Part shown: piece by piece, positions 1-19,374 of the stretch
How positions within the stretch are numbered: the first letter of the stretch is position 1
Layout of the letters: each line of letters opens with the position of its first letter
DNA from: Tillus elongatus
Taxonomy: Eukaryota; Arthropoda; Insecta; Coleoptera; Cleridae
Reading direction: 5' to 3'
Length of the DNA stretch: 64,000 bases
NCBI GenBank assembly: GCA_964006375.1
Contig: OZ023262.1
Coordinates: forward strand, 48,847,025 to 48,911,024
The notes under the pieces: generated by a model
Database searches by the model: none
Told to the model about the DNA's origin: nothing
The model's input: the letters and a program-made list of their open reading frames with translations, nothing else
Translations under genes and position numbers: made by a program

Positions 1-1679
<1,679 letters not shown>

Positions 1680-2296
1680 AAATGTAAAAAAACTTTTTTT
1701 TAATGAAATGACCTATTTTGCGTTACTTAATATCCAACTAGTGACGAAAATTGCTACATGTTCCTATACGTTACTTAAATCATTTTAGAGCTATTTCCAA
1801 AAATCTAAAGTCTGGACGCAGGAAGTGCGTTATGGTAGTGAATTTTTATTTAAAAAAATTTTGATGACAAATATGTATATCTTTTTTTAAATAAAAGGCA
1901 CGAAATTTGGTATAACCTTGGTATATAGTAGAAACAATGTACCATATTTCATCAAAATAAGTTTATTGTTTGACAATGTACAATAATTTTCCGACAGTAA
2001 AGTTAAAATGTTCCCGAAAAAACTGATCCGATTTTCCTGGACATTGAACCTCTTCAGGCTATTTACACATCTGCCAAGATATAATTATCCACAAAAAGCT
2101 TTTATACAAAAATTCAAACAAACCAAAATGTTTGCCTGAAAATTTGCAAACAATTTGTTTAACGAAAATTCGCCATTTTCTTTACCAAAATTGGCTTAAG
2201 TAATGTTACACAAAAATTGTGTTTCTTTGCGAAAATTTGCTAAACCATTACTTTTCACAAAAATGTGTTTTTTGCAATGACATTAACATTTTTTAT
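1680..2296. other. Non-coding with an orphan family H end
   Basis: A family H 3' terminus on the minus strand lies at 1811-1850 (CTGGACGCAGG), followed by AT-rich body sequence to about 2100. No matching 5' hairpin was found. The rest shows nothing codable. Confidence 0.5.
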
Positions 2297-3498
2297 AGTG
2301 CTGCAAATTGAATCATAGCTTTCACATAGCTGTGGTAATACTCTCCTCAGAAAGACATTCTCATGAAACGAATTTAGGGTCCATGATTTGACGACAAAGA
2401 AAATATTCGTATTCGTGTACCCAAAGTGATAACGCAATTCGTTCAAAAGTTACTGCGCCTACTAACAGACAGATGTACATGCCGACAGACCGACCGACAA
2501 AACAATTTTCGTTCCGGAATCAAGTTTTCTATGTTTTATGTTTTTTTTTTCCGCCGTTTTATCAACAAAAAAATTCGAAATTCCTGTCACCGATATTCCA
2601 CCACGACACATTTTATCCCAAATTTAATTTCAGCACAGTATACCAGATTTTTGATGAAATTGAAAGTTTTCTAAGAAACGAACTCTAATACGTTATATTA
2701 CTCGAGTTTTAACGAAAAAATGTTAATTTCCACCAAATGACCCCCATTCATCAATTGCGCCCTGTAGTGCTTTTACCCATAACAATCCGAAACGGTCGTT
2801 GATGGGGTACTAACCGTATACCAAATTTGAAGACCATATCTCAATTTGATCTAAAGTTATCGTGACTACTAACAGACGTACATACCGACAGACTGGCAGA
2901 CAAAAAATTGTTCGTTCCCAAATCATGTTTTATATATGTTTTAACACTTTTTACGACGTTTAGTGAAAACATTTTTGTGAAATATCTGTCACCGACACCA
3001 TACTTCCATCCGTATTGACGATGTGGAAGTAATATTAATAATGTTAAGATAGGTAAATTTGCAGATTAGCGCAATGTTCGTTTTCTGAAAGATGCTTAGA
3101 GGAACATTAACCATCAGACAAATGCTGTGCCATTAACTCCATAATACAGTTAAGAGACCTAAAACAAATTTGAGGTGCTGTGCAGGGTAAACAGGCTGCA
3201 AAAAAGCTGGTAATGCAGTGTAAAAAATCACTTTACAGGAACCCATAGAAAGGAGAAACTCCATACCAACCGTTCCTGACCACCAGCCTACCCCGTCACA
3301 TAAATTAAGTTACTTCCAAAGCATCAGAGAAACGGTCTATTTGAAATCTATTTTCTGCAAATATTTTAGTAAAATGAAGGACAATGACGGTCGATACCTA
3401 AACTTCAGTTTTCTAAAATACATTTCTTACATTTCTTCTACATAAACCGTATTTGTTTCAGGTTCTTTGTCTAAAACATGTCAATTTTGACGTTTCAA

Positions 3499-3534
<36 letters not shown>

Positions 3535-4560
3535 TGAGAATAAACTTTTTTTAATGTTTAAAACTTTTTTTCTGTTATGAACATATGAAAATAGTGCTGC
3601 AAATTGAGTCATAACTTGCATATAGCTGTGATAGTCTACTATCCTCAGAAAGACATGCTCATAAAATGAAATTTGTGTCCATGACTTGACCACAAAGAAA
3701 ACATTCCTATTCCTGTACCCATAAGCTTCTGAAACGTGATATTACTTGAGTTTTAACGAAAAAATGTCAATTTCCACAAAATTGACCCCCGTTCATCCAC
3801 TGCGCCTTGTAGCGATTTTACCCAAGAACAACCCGAAACGTTCGTTGGTCGGGTACTAACCGACGACCATATCTAAATTCGAGCTAAAATTATCGTGACT
3901 CCTAACAGACATACATACCGACAGACTGACAGACAAAAAAATCTTCGTTCCCAAATTATGTTTCCTATATGTTCTAACACTTTTTACAACGTTTAGTTAA
4001 AACAGTTTTTTGAAATATCTTTCACCGATACCATACTTCCACACGTATTGACGATGTGGAAGTAATATTAATAATGTTAAGATGGGTAAATTTGCAGATT
4101 AGAGCAAGGTTCGTTTTCTGAAAGATGCTTAGAGGAACAGTAACCATCGGACAAATGATGTGCTCTTAACAGAATACAGTTAAGAGACCTAAAGCAAATT
4201 TGAGGTGCTGTGCAGGGTAAACAGGCTGCAAAGGAGCTGGTAATGCAGTGTAAAAAATCACTTTACAGGAGCCCATAGAAAGGAGAAACTCCATACCAAC
4301 CGTTCCTGCCCACCAACCCACCCCGTCACATAAATTAAATTACTGCCAAAGCACCAGAGAAACGGTCTATTTGAAATCTATTTTCTGCAAATATTTTAGT
4401 AAAATGAGGGACAATGACGGTCGATACTTAAACTTCAGTTTTCTAAAACACATTTCTTCTACATAACCCGTTTTTGTTTCAGGTTCTTTGTCTAAAACAT
4501 GTCAATTTTGACTTTTTAAATCGCGACTTTGACGTGAGAGAGAGAGAAAAAAACTGAGAA
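2297..4560 (+). repeat. Family B repeats in a tandem duplication
   Basis: Two family B copies start with AGTGCTGCAAATTG at about 2297 and 3594. Each continues through a 'cagacagac'-rich stretch to a hairpin CTTCCACA...TGTGGAAG, degenerate near 3005-3030 and clear near 4037-4063. Sequence from about 2700 to 3530 recurs at 3735-4545, offset about 1.03 kb with scattered mismatches, including 'gaccccc', 'gctgtgcaggg' and 'agaaacggtctatttg'. This indicates one local duplication. No coding potential. Confidence 0.7.
3502..3531. repeat. (GA)n microsatellite
   Basis: A GA run of 15 units inside the first arm of the local duplication. The equivalent place in the second arm (about 4535-4548) has only a handful of units, so the run expanded or shrank after duplication. 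Confidence 0.9.
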
Positions 4561-4622
4561 TATACTATATATATATTTTTTTTATGTTTAAAACCTTTTT
4601 TCTGTTATAAACATATAAAATT

Positions 4623-7629
<3,007 letters not shown>

Positions 7630-7635
7630 ACATTT

Positions 7636-7776
<141 letters not shown>

Positions 7777-7792
7777 ATACATATTAAAGATT

Positions 7793-7920
7793 ATGAATTT
7801 TTATTTAAAAAAATTCACTAATAGAGACGTATCGATGGTAAGACTTTGCAAAAAAAATTCAAATGAGCGCGAACTAGGACCTCTAGAACCCATATCCGGG
7901 GTCAGTTTCAATTTTTATAT

Positions 7921-7978
<58 letters not shown>
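7793..7978 (+). mobile_element. Family H 5' portion
   Basis: A degenerate 5' hairpin (aattcactaatag) is followed by 'gagcgcgaactagg', 'atatccggggtcag' and a (TA)n tract at 7921-7978. The copy stops at the tract, so only the 5' third remains. Confidence 0.65.
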
Positions 7979-7982
<4 letters not shown>

Positions 7983-9835
7983 ATAGTAAGTAATTTAGGA
8001 AGATTAAAGTCCCACGTAGTAATAATTTAATCTATCTAGGAAAATTATAGTCCCACGTTTTTTGGGCGCTAATTGTTATAGTAAGTTAATTTAAGCTAGG
8101 GTTATTTAAGTCCCACTATTGGGTGATAATTGAAATAGGGAAAGGTTTATTTTAAGTTTTATATTATTATTATTAGGTATATTGAAATACTTGATATGGT
8201 GGCTAACTTAAATATGTTTTATTGCTTTTTGTGATGTTAATTTCGAAGTGTATTTTATCTTGTGAGTTTTATCTACCTGTAAAGTTGAGTGAATTATGCT
8301 GTAAAAAAAATGTTTATAAAATATACGTGTGTTTGACTTCCACCCTGGTGTACCCAATGTCTTTTATTGCTGCATGTGATATAAACAAATTGATAGCATG
8401 GATATACTTACTCTTTAAAACAGGGAGCTTCTTTAAGCTAGTGGGTTCAAGTCCTATTAAAATTTTTATTATTATTTCCAAAAGTATGATTAAATTTTAA
8501 ATTTTGAAATGTATTCCCCCCTCTGATTTTTACTCAAAATGCTTATAAATATATGTTAAAGAAAACAAAACAAAGGTCCTTATACGCTCACAGAACTTAT
8601 ATATTTATTAACTCAAACACAACTGACAAATGCCTAATACTATTCACAATCTATTTTGTTTTATCTCTAAATTTAGAGCTCTTTCTTACTTCTATCTTAC
8701 TTTTAACAATGAAAATCCCCCAGAAAATGAACTAATCAGTATTACTTGCTTAATTTTAAGATCCCTATATGTACACGATCGTTGCTGCTTATAAACCAAT
8801 ATGTACCGACACCTATTGGTGTTCTTATGGTTTATATTATTCTTTATTTCGACGTGCAGTCAATGGACAAGTTATTTCACTGGTAGGCCACGGCTACTGA
8901 CCTTTAAGGTCAAAAGATGATGCTGCAGGCACTTGGTGTAATAAATGGAAGTCTGAAGATTATTATTCACCAATGGCCCCCTTTTATTTTCGGTTGATAT
9001 ATATATAATAGTTTTGTTACTTTTTTGGAGCGATGGATGTTTCACACAACAAAAGGTAAGTTATTGCTTTACTGTACTTACTCAGACTTTATTGCCTTAG
9101 CTGACTTTCCTGTGTTGGATTATCAGGCCAGCGATCCCTGTCGATTTTCTCTCTTACTACAAAAATTCCCCTCTATTGATTTAATCCAAATTTTCCCATC
9201 TATCAAATATTTTTTTACAATTTTCAATCTTCTGATTTTATCCAAACTTTTACCCTCCTTGTTTATTTATTTTCATCCGTAACCAGCGTAACTAATCAAA
9301 AAACTGCTTTATGCCTGCTTCAAATAAAATATCCTATCAAATTTTTAACACAATAATTATTTCCCATCATCTCCTCGGATCCATACATACTTCTCATTGT
9401 TGTTAGTCAATGAGAGAATAATTAACCTAACTATAATTTTAGTGTCAGTTTGACGTCGGTCCTAAATAAAACCAGCTGACTTAAATATAGGTTATGAAAT
9501 GACATTTCTTACAATTTAACACTCAAATTTTGACATCTTACTATTCTTAAAGCTAACAATATCCTTAATTCTAACAAACAATAACATCTTAAATTACATA
9601 ACAGCTAGCAAACAATAATACCTTAAACTATCTAATTAAACTTGTCATACATTTACACTTGCCTTGCCTCCTTTTAACACATATATATCTGTAAAATTTA
9701 GTTTCTCCCTGCCTTATAGTGCAAAAACATTGCATACACCAAAGGTAAGTTGTTGTTTGTGTTTAGTATAATTTGTGGTAAAATGTGTTTATGTATGTGT
9801 ATATATGTATATGTGGCCCCCTTTACTAACCATAT

Positions 9836-9838
<3 letters not shown>
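7979..9838. other. Unassigned AT-rich region
   Basis: No supported gene. 'tgttatagtaag' occurs at 7978 and 8075 with 'agtcccac' following each, a short local repeat that could be LTR-like. 'aaaggtaagtt' occurs near 9052 and 9742 in similar surroundings and resembles a splice donor, but no exon is visible around either. The open frame at 8222-8500 has no recognisable features. Confidence 0.35.
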
Positions 9839-9931
<93 letters not shown>

Positions 9932-10114
9932 TCATATCTCAAAAATTAATTAACCGATTTCAATGAAAGTCGGCAGGTGTCTTTCTTTTATTAATGGCTT
10001 GGATGAGTTCGTTAGCCAAGAAAATCGGACGGGGATTTCCGGGAAAATTTTGAGTTTTCTTTCAAAAAAAAAGGTTTTTCTCCGAAAATAACAAAGCTGT
10101 TTTAATTAAATTTA

Positions 10115-10188
<74 letters not shown>

Positions 10189-10456
10189 CCTTGGGAGAGG
10201 CCTTACTAAGTACCAAAATTCAACACTCTCAGTTTATAGAAAATTGAGTTATTCAAATTTTAAATTTTCTTTCGAAAAATTTTTTTTTCCCCAAAAATTA
10301 CAAAGTAATTTTAATGAAATTTGGTGGATATCTTGCCCTAGGAAAGACCTTACTACATACCAAAATTAAACTTTCTAACTTTATAGAAAACTGAGTTATT
10401 CAAATTTGAAGCATTTAATAAAAATTCACTACCATAACGCACTTGCTGCGTCCAGA
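9839..10456 (+). repeat. Family H body and 3' end with two (TA)n tracts
   Basis: (TA)n at 9839-9926 is followed by the family H body ('atggcttggatgagttcg', 'gttagcc'), a second (TA)n at 10117-10185, and the terminus CTGCGTCCAG ending at 10456. The 5' hairpin is missing. The second tract lies inside body sequence, so tracts can arise or move within a copy. Confidence 0.6.
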
Positions 10457-11179
10457 GGTTTTTTTTAAATTTTTGCATACAAGATATTAAATGGTTCATT
10501 CAAGTCATAACTAATGTTTCAATAATCAGTGCCGAGTTTCCCACCAGTCTGGAGCTGTCGAATGTGTTATTTGACCGATAATTCGCCGATAATTCGATCA
10601 CGGCCAGAGGTTGTTAGTCATTTGTAACACAGGTTTATTGTTATGTTATAAATGCATATTGTCGTGATGCAATTATGCAGACGCAGCCGTATCGATGTCA
10701 AATAATTTTAATTTAGAACTGTCGCCGTTCAAATAAATCCTGCTGCAGTCGGGATTACGATCCTGGCTGTCATGGAATAAAAATAATAGAGTAGCTGACA
10801 AACGAGATGCACTTTTATTGTTTCTCCTTACGTTGCGAATTTATATTATCGCTACAAAATCAATCTGAGGACGAAACGTGTTAAGAAATCGCAAAATATT
10901 TTAGTCCATTTGAGAAATAACGGTCTTTCTACAAATATCACTAAGAAAATATTTATATTAAAGAAATCCTATTTGAAAGCCCTAAAAAAAGATGGAACAA
11001 GTGAATTTTCATCAAAGAATTGAAATGAGCGCGAGTTAAAGCTACTGGAATCAAGTTAAAACGAAACACCCTGTATATCTCACGTTCATCTATTTGAAAA
11101 TCGCTGACACACGTCATTTGGTATGTCAAGGGGGGCACTTTTTATCACCAATTTTAACACTTGACCACCACTGTTTGCC
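10457..11179. other. Non-coding; dispersed inverted repeat segment
   Basis: Sequence at about 11055-11145 ('accctgtatatctcacg', 'cgctgacacacg') recurs in inverted orientation near 15835-15955 with moderate divergence. Nothing codable is present. Confidence 0.4.
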
Positions 11180-11757
11180 ATGCAGTGAATAAGGGTTCTG
11201 GGCGGAGTAAACGGGATTTTAAGGAATTATAGCTGCAAAATGGGTAAAGGGTAGCTTATAGAGGTCCGAGTAAGCTGGTTTTTTCGAACTTTCCGCTTTT
11301 TATCTTCTTCTCCGCCCAGCACCCCTATTCACTCCTGGTCCTGTAATTTTCTTAGGGTCCGTTTGCAAGATTTTTTTCTTGTGGTATGTGCATTCAAAAA
11401 GGGTTATAAGCATGTTTCTCAATTTTTTTAAAGTCCCCCGGCTGCTAAACTGCAAATTTACCGAAAATTTAATTTTTATTTCCAAAGGGATGTACCTGCC
11501 AAATTATAAACGTGGCTGGTATTTTTCCTTATTAATCGCTTGGATGATCCATTTTAGTCAACTCAATCGACCCAGTTTCTGCAAACAAAACAACAAAAAG
11601 TTTTCTTTAAAGAAATTTGTAGTTATTTTTTAATTAGTACCCACGCTGCTTTTAGACAGGTTTTACTATGTATCAAAACTGAAGATTCTAGTTTAATGGG
11701 AAACTGAGTTATCAATATTTTTACAAAAATTTGCTCCCATAACGCACTTGCTGCACC
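11180..11757 (+). repeat. Family H-related subfamily 2 copy
   Basis: Matches 31800-32427 in direct orientation ('gctgcaaaatggg', 'ccgcccagcacc', 'attatcctt'-type body) and ends in 'cttgctgcacctaaac', a variant of the family H terminus. No (TA)n tract and no 5' hairpin are visible. Both copies share the variant terminus, supporting a distinct subfamily. Confidence 0.6.
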
Positions 11758-12985
11758 TAAACTCTTTTCAACACTTATTTACTATTATTGTATCCATACC
11801 TTTTTGAAAATGAAATAAATATAAGCAATACAAAATTTTGAAGTTAAAATTTCAATAATTTACACTGTACACCTGATTATACCTATATGTAATTTAAAGT
11901 GCTTTATAATATTATGTAGTTTCGATTAATTCAAATGTTCCATAAAGAGTAAAAGCTAAGAGTAAAGAAAACCATAAGTACCCTCGGCACCCTAGGTATT
12001 ATACTTATATTAGTTTGCGGTACGCATATTTCTTGCTGAAATAATTTTGTTTCACTTTAGTAATACAATGCCTACACGCACTGATTAAGAACCTGAATCT
12101 GATCTACATAACCAATTTCTTATTTGTCTGATTGGATGTTAGAATCATAATATACTACAGTCACAGTGGACGGCCAAAGGGATTTGTTAAAGTGATGTTA
12201 AAATTAAAAGTTGGGTTATTATTTACCTACTATTTGTATTAACCTTAGAATATAGGTAGTTGTTTTATATTCTAAGATTCTAAGGTATTAGCGGAGTCGA
12301 TTTCGGTGTTATGCGCAGAACGTACACGTTTCTCTTAAGACTTCTGTCAGTTAACCAATGACAAATAGTAGTGTCGTCAGATTAAACTAGAGAGATGAAG
12401 ATGGCTTTTAAATGCCGTGAAATTAGAAAGCTTAATATTTATACATAATAAAACGTAGTTCTAGATTTCGTTTAAACAAATTGAATCACTTTCATTAAAA
12501 AATTTAATTATTTACATTTTTTCTGATATCTACAGATTCAGATTAGGGTTGTCGTAAAGGGCAACCCCGCCGATTGTTTATTGTGACATACTTTCTTAGC
12601 CTGTCCGTTTAAAACTGAATTTGGAAATTTTGTTTGCAATGGCTGCGGAACACTAACTTATCTGTCTGACCTTGTCTAACATTATAGGCATCCGTTTAGA
12701 GGTAATTTCAGGTTATATCGTAGATTATTGATTTTTTATTTAGTTATAACTCAAGATCTACTGAACCAATTGGGTTCAAATTTGGAAGGTAGGACCACTT
12801 GTACAATGTGTACGTGCTTGTAAAGTTTTAGTTTCATATTTGTAGTAATTAAAAAGATATTGCGTTTTCAAGCAGTTTTTTGCATTTAGAATATTTAACG
12901 AACTCATCTAAGCTATTAACAAAATACAGGGAATGGCCAAATTTGGTTGCGATTGGTCAAGTATTTTTTGAGTTGTCGGTTGGAT
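11758..12985. other. Non-coding AT-rich region
   Basis: Nothing codable. The last hundred bases (about 12890-12983) are a family H body fragment ('ttgagttgtcggttgg') that stops where a (TA)n tract normally begins and joins the LINE fragment directly. Confidence 0.45.
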
Positions 12986-13735
12986 ACGTACAATATTCTA
13001 AACCTGTCTCTTTAGCCCAATTAGATGAGAATCGCAGACTCATGGAGGGTTCTGTCTCCGTGGATCTCCAAAAAATATTAGACTGGGGAAGTAGAAATCT
13101 TTCACAATTCAACCATCAAATCAGAGTCTTGCTTTCTTTCTCATAAGAGATACACCAGCCCTAGAACCGTCACAATGAACAACCAAGTAATTCAAAGTAA
13201 TGAGTCCTTTTCTCTTGTTGGCATTTATGTGGATCGAAATCTTAATTGGCACCAACATGTCACATAATTGCAGAAGCGGCTGCTAAGAAATTAGGTTTCC
13301 TCTTCCGGGCTCGCAAATACTTTTCACCAGCTAATCTCTATACTTTATATACTTCACAAATAAGGCCAAACCTCGAATACTGCTCCCACATATGGGGTGC
13401 AGCTGTCACTTCTACACTCGCTATCCTGGACTCCATTCAAAAGAGAGCTATACGTCTCATCGGTGACCCTACCCTCACCCAAAGGTTGCCATCCCTTGCC
13501 CACCGACGTGCCGTTGGTGACCTCTCTTTCTCTCTTTTATAGATATCTGCACGGGCACTGCTCAGAGGAGCTTTCCTCCATAGTTCCCCCACCTGCTGCC
13601 CCCAACAGATCTACCAGGGGAACAGAGCGAATGCACCCTTTTACTGTCCAGGTCACCAGACATAGAACATCTTGGTATGCCCGCTCTTTTGTCCCGAGGA
13701 CTTCCAAGTTGTGGAATTCCTTGCCGGCACATGTT
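12986..13735 (+). pseudogene. Jockey-type LINE, 3' part of reverse transcriptase ORF
   Basis: A 5'-truncated LINE copy that encoded the C-terminal part of a non-LTR retrotransposon polymerase (target-primed reverse transcription in the nucleus). Recognisable pieces in order are SKPVSLAQLDENRRL, LQKILDWGSRNL, AAAKKLGFLFRARKY, LEYCSHIWGAA, SIQKRAIRLI and RTSKLWNSLPAHV, lying in at least three frames. The catalytic fingers/palm region is absent. It is closely similar to the minus-strand copy at 54480-56977, which shows how the interrupted tail continues. The reading ends abruptly in GCACATGTT, where a family H element has inserted; the LINE tail resumes at 14807. Confidence 0.85.
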
Positions 13736-14806
<1,071 letters not shown>

Positions 14807-14936
14807 TCCTTCTCCTCCGAACCTCCAAACCTTCAAGTCCACAATTAACAAGTTGCATCTTTCCTCCTTGTCAACACCCACGGTACGATAGTATTTAGGC
14901 TGTAAGCCTTCGTGGTGTGTTGTTGAAATTAAAAAA
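14807..14936 (+). pseudogene. LINE 3' end (continuation of 12986-13735)
   Basis: Continues the interrupted LINE with TCCTTCTCCTCCGAACC, the end of the ORF region, a 3' UTR containing 'ggtacgatagtattt', and an A-rich tail after 'gttgttgaaatt'. The same tail ends the copy at 54480. Confidence 0.8.
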
Positions 14937-14952
14937 AAAAACACACAGACAC

Positions 14953-15312
<360 letters not shown>

Positions 15313-16598
15313 GAAACAGCCCCAAACTACTTGTTTTTGCTGTCACACAATTCACAGTTTAACATCTCCTGGAATGTCCATTATGCGAAGCAAATAGGAT
15401 AGCCTCAAGCATACCGAACCAGACCGGTCTTCTAGGACCCAACAGAGAAAACAATATTCAGCTCTTGGAATTAGCGCATTATCCAACCAGATCTAGTGCT
15501 AATAGACATTAATCTTTCTTTCCTAAGATATTATATTTACTGTTGTTACCTAATTATTTAGTAACTTTACTTTGATATCACCAGGGTCTGCTAATAATCT
15601 TTTAGGTCGAAGCAGGATATTTTTATTAAATAAAAAAAGAACGAATTCCGCTATTAGTATCAACAGAATTTTTGATAATTTTAGGATTTTCTCAGAAACC
15701 ACTACACCGAATTTTCTAAAAAGGTGTCAAGTTAAATATAATTCTACTATCTTTAAAAGGGGGTCTCACTCAGTCCTATGTTCCATTTGAAATTTTGCGG
15801 AATGATTTCCACCCTCGCAGTTGCAAGTCGGTCATAAGAAATACCCACCTTGACATATCAAATGGCATGTTTCAGCGATTTTAAAACAAATGAACGTGTA
15901 ATGAGATATTCAGTGTGTTCCGTTTAAAATTGGACACTCTGTATATTGATCATGGAAGGCGTAACAGTCGTTACACGTTACGTGCTAAACAATGCGTACG
16001 AATAAGGGCTACAGCTGCAACGACAAATGTCCGCCAAAATAACAGCTAAAGGTTACTTTTTAGGGGTTGTTGAACCAATAGATACGTTAGACTTGCGGTA
16101 TTTTGTAAAGAGTATCCCAGACAGAACCTATTTGAGAAAGCATTACGCTACAGCTTCGCGGTTCGCAAAAGCAATTTCGAGGGCACTTTGTGGTTATATC
16201 ACATAAGTACTAGTACAATCTATTGCTCGCACCTAGCAAATGGATCTGTAGATTCGTCAGCATATAGGCGAAGGGCTGAAGCCCTCTATCTAAATTAGCC
16301 TAGACTAATTTACGATATCTAGATGGCTTTTAACAGACAGTCCAGTTCAATATTAGAGGACTTTAAAGTTTCTGATAAGGACTTGACAAGAAGTCTTTTG
16401 ATAATAAATCGTTAGTAGCAGATGAGGGATTAAGTCGATTTCGTCGTAGTGTTCAAACTGCACTTTAAACATCTACCAAAACTCGTACCAGGTTAGAAAA
16501 ATTAATAGCAAGACATTTTTAATGAAAAAATGTCATTAAACGCTACACATACCTAATTCAAAGTAGTTCACTAAGTGAAGATGAATGACTTACACCAT

Positions 16599-16601
<3 letters not shown>
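15313..16601. other. Non-coding region
   Basis: No supported gene. The only structure seen is the inverted match of 15835-15955 to 11055-11145, ending in 'acactctgtata', an ITm-like end without a partner. Confidence 0.4.

Positions 16602-16686
<85 letters not shown>
16602..16686. repeat. (TA)n tract at the left end of ITm-A
   Basis: About 85 bp of TA directly followed by the left terminus of transposon ITm-A. Confidence 0.95.
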
Positions 16687-16687
<1 letters not shown>

Positions 16688-16688
16688 C

Positions 16689-18987
16689 GTGTCCAAGATA
16701 AGGAGGGGATTGCATGGGGAAATCGGAAACCGTAAGAGATACAGGGTGGGTTGAATTAGGAAAAAGGTGCCGATTTTAGAGCTCAATTGAATGGCATTTT
16801 TAAATTTTGGAAATTCCGATTAGTTCCGGAGATATTCGGAAAAAAAAACGAAATTCGCCAATTACGGTTTTATTTTTTGTTGACGTTATTTGAGAAGATA
16901 TTGAAAAACAGAAAACACTTTCTAACGTACACTTTCTAAGCTCTACAAGTTGGTGTTTACAGATTTTTTATTCGACGTTTCGTCTACGAGAAACCATCAA
17001 CTTTAATTTTTTACATATGGCCCTGCAATTTTTATTTCAAAACTTAATACCATTTTCAAATCTAAATTAGAGGATCTATTATTTCTAATGGTTTGAATAT
17101 GTTTTCAGCTTGTTTTAGCCATAAAAGATGATTTATGAGGAAAAATATTTTCAGTGCGGCCCTGAAAAATCGAAAAGCATTTATTTATATTACCTTTTAA
17201 AAATTCAATGAAGAAAACGTTCTTAGTAATATTTTTTAGTTATTAAAATTGTAATACATAAAACCGTCATTAAGACTAGGTCCTAAACATAGAGGGCTTT
17301 GAAAAATAAACAAATTGTCTCTAATGACAATAGAGATCTTTCAACAAATATAAATGTAAGTGTCAGTTACTTCACTTTGTTACATACAGTTAATTGGGTA
17401 CAAGCTCTTTAAATTTGTTTAAAATGGCTGGACATTTTTCTTTTGAGGAGAAGCTCGACATGTTAAAATGTTACATTTTGTGCTGTAGTAATACAGAAAA
17501 AGCTGAGCAAATGTATTCAAATTATTACTCTCAAAGAGTACAGCTAAATAGAAAAGTATATGGAAGACTAATTTATTGCAGTATGGTTCATTTAAGAAAC
17601 CAATTGTTACTAGAAACAAACCATGCACTGAAGTAACTCAAAATAATGTACTGTTAGCTGTAGCTAACATACAACATCGGTTAGAAATGTTGAAAGAGTA
17701 ACTGGGACGCCAAAATCTACTGCAAATTTTATCTTGTGTAAGAACAAATACCATCCTTACAAATTTTGAATCTGCCAAGGATTACGGCTCGGGGACGATA
17801 GAAAACGAAGGACATTTTGTGAGTGGTACATTAGAAAATGTCAAGAGGATGAACATTTTGTTAATAAAATATTATGGTGTGATGACTAACAACGGAATCT
17901 TCAACAGGCGAAATACACATTTCTGGTCCAGAAGAAATCAGCGTTTATACAAAACATCTAAGCACCAACACCGTTTGGGTTTCAGCATGTGGTTGGGGAT
18001 AAGGATAATTGGGCCATTTTTTTATCTTGAATCGCTAACTTTCGACCGGTGTCGAAATTTCCTGCAGAATAATTTGGAAGAATGGTTCGATGCTCACTTA
18101 CCATTAGCAGAAATCAATAACATCTGGTTTCAACAAGACGGGGCCCCGGCTCATAATTCGAGAACTGTTCAAGAATACCTAACAACAGGTTTGCTGACAA
18201 ATGGATAGGTACGCATTCAGCGTTTTCGTGGCCTCCACGATCGTTGGATCTGACACCTCTTGACTTCCATCTATGGGGGTATGTCAAAAACTACGTATAC
18301 CAACGAAATTTTCACACGGAGGAACGATTACGTCAACTGGTTTTGCAAGCATTGCAAACCATTACACCAGATGCAGTAAACAATGTTTTGGATTCCACAA
18401 TTACACGATGTTACCTATGCCTAGAAAATAATGGTGATGTGTTTGAACATCTCTTATAATTAAGGCAGGTAATCTATTTACATATAATATTCATTAGTTA
18501 ATAAGGAACCTACATTTCATGATTTCAAGTTATTTTATTGGTTTATTTATTACAAATGTGTTTATTTTTCATTAATAAGTTTGAAGAATCTTACTGAAAA
18601 TGCTGTGCTTCATTGTCCTTTTAAAAGTACGACCTTAGCGAAATAACAGGGCCTGGCCGTATTTAAAAAATTAAGTTGATGGTGGCTTCTCGGTGACCAA
18701 ACGTCGTATTAAAAATCTGTGAACACTACCTGATTTAGTGAAGCAAGTAACAATGAAAGAGGGTCTTTCATTTTTTGATATCTTTCAAATTAACGCCAAA
18801 AAAATAAAATCGATTTTTGAGAAAATTACATTTTCTTAAAAAAAATAAAAATGGGTAAAAGATAGGTCACTTTTGAAAACTTCATGTAAAAGATACTTGA
18901 AATGCGTAACTTTTTTATAATTTAAACAAAACTTTAACTCCTACCAATTCCAATATCCGAATGTTATCCCATCCTTATATTGGACAC
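16689..18987 (+). mobile_element. ITm-A: IS630-Tc1-mariner type transposon
   Basis: A 2.3-kb element with long, diverged terminal inverted repeats. The left end GTGTCCAAGATAAGG at 16689 matches the inverted right end ending in TTGGACAC at 18987. Inner parts also pair: 'cagattttttattcgacg' near 16960 against 18700-18720, and 'catcaacttt' against 'aagttgatgg'. It encloses one broken transposase gene. ITm elements move by cut-and-paste at TA sites, and a (TA)n tract sits at the left end. Confidence 0.8.
17424..18459 (+). pseudogene. ITm-A transposase, frameshifted
   Basis: A DDE transposase that would bind the terminal repeats and catalyse cut-and-paste. The ATG at 17424 opens with MAGHFSFEEKLDMLKCY, an N-terminal helix-turn-helix start typical of DUF4817-like insect ITm proteins. 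A middle block in another frame contains NNGIFNRRNTHFWS and IIGPFFYLESLTF, then WFQQDGAPAHN, carrying the second catalytic Asp. The C-terminal block in a third frame has LDLTPLDFHLWGYVKNY and ends CLENNGDVFEHLL. The first catalytic Asp (WCDD at about 17876-17887) lies beside a frameshift. At least two frameshifts separate the blocks, so no functional protein is expected. Confidence 0.85.
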
Positions 18988-19029
18988 AAATCTACTTTTT
19001 TAACATTAATCATTAATACTAATCAAACG

Positions 19030-19120
<91 letters not shown>

Positions 19121-19374
19121 TGTTATGCGTGCTGTTGTTTATTTTGCACCACGTTGCAATTCAATCGATAAATGTATTTTTATATAATCTTTTGCAGTTG
19201 TAGGTATAAATAATCCCCTACGTTGGTGCGACAGTAATATATATAATCAATAATTAAAACTGAAAAATAATGAAAGTTTGAGCCAGTGGAAGTAAAGAAA
19301 AATAGAAATAAGAACGTTATTTAAGTATCTATGTAAAAACTTTAACCTATGTTGAGCACTGATAACTTGTTCTG
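18988..19374. other. Non-coding with a (TA)n tract
   Basis: A (TA)n tract at 19030-19115 lies about 40 bp beyond the right end of ITm-A. Nothing else is recognised. Confidence 0.6.

Noticed and set aside
9025..9780. Possible host exons ending at 'aaaggtaagtt' donors near 9052 and 9742
   Set aside because: No acceptor, codon pattern or recognisable protein on either side.
10855..10885. CTGAGGACGAAACGTG near 10864 as a hammerhead
   Set aside because: The two core boxes are adjacent with no room for stem II.
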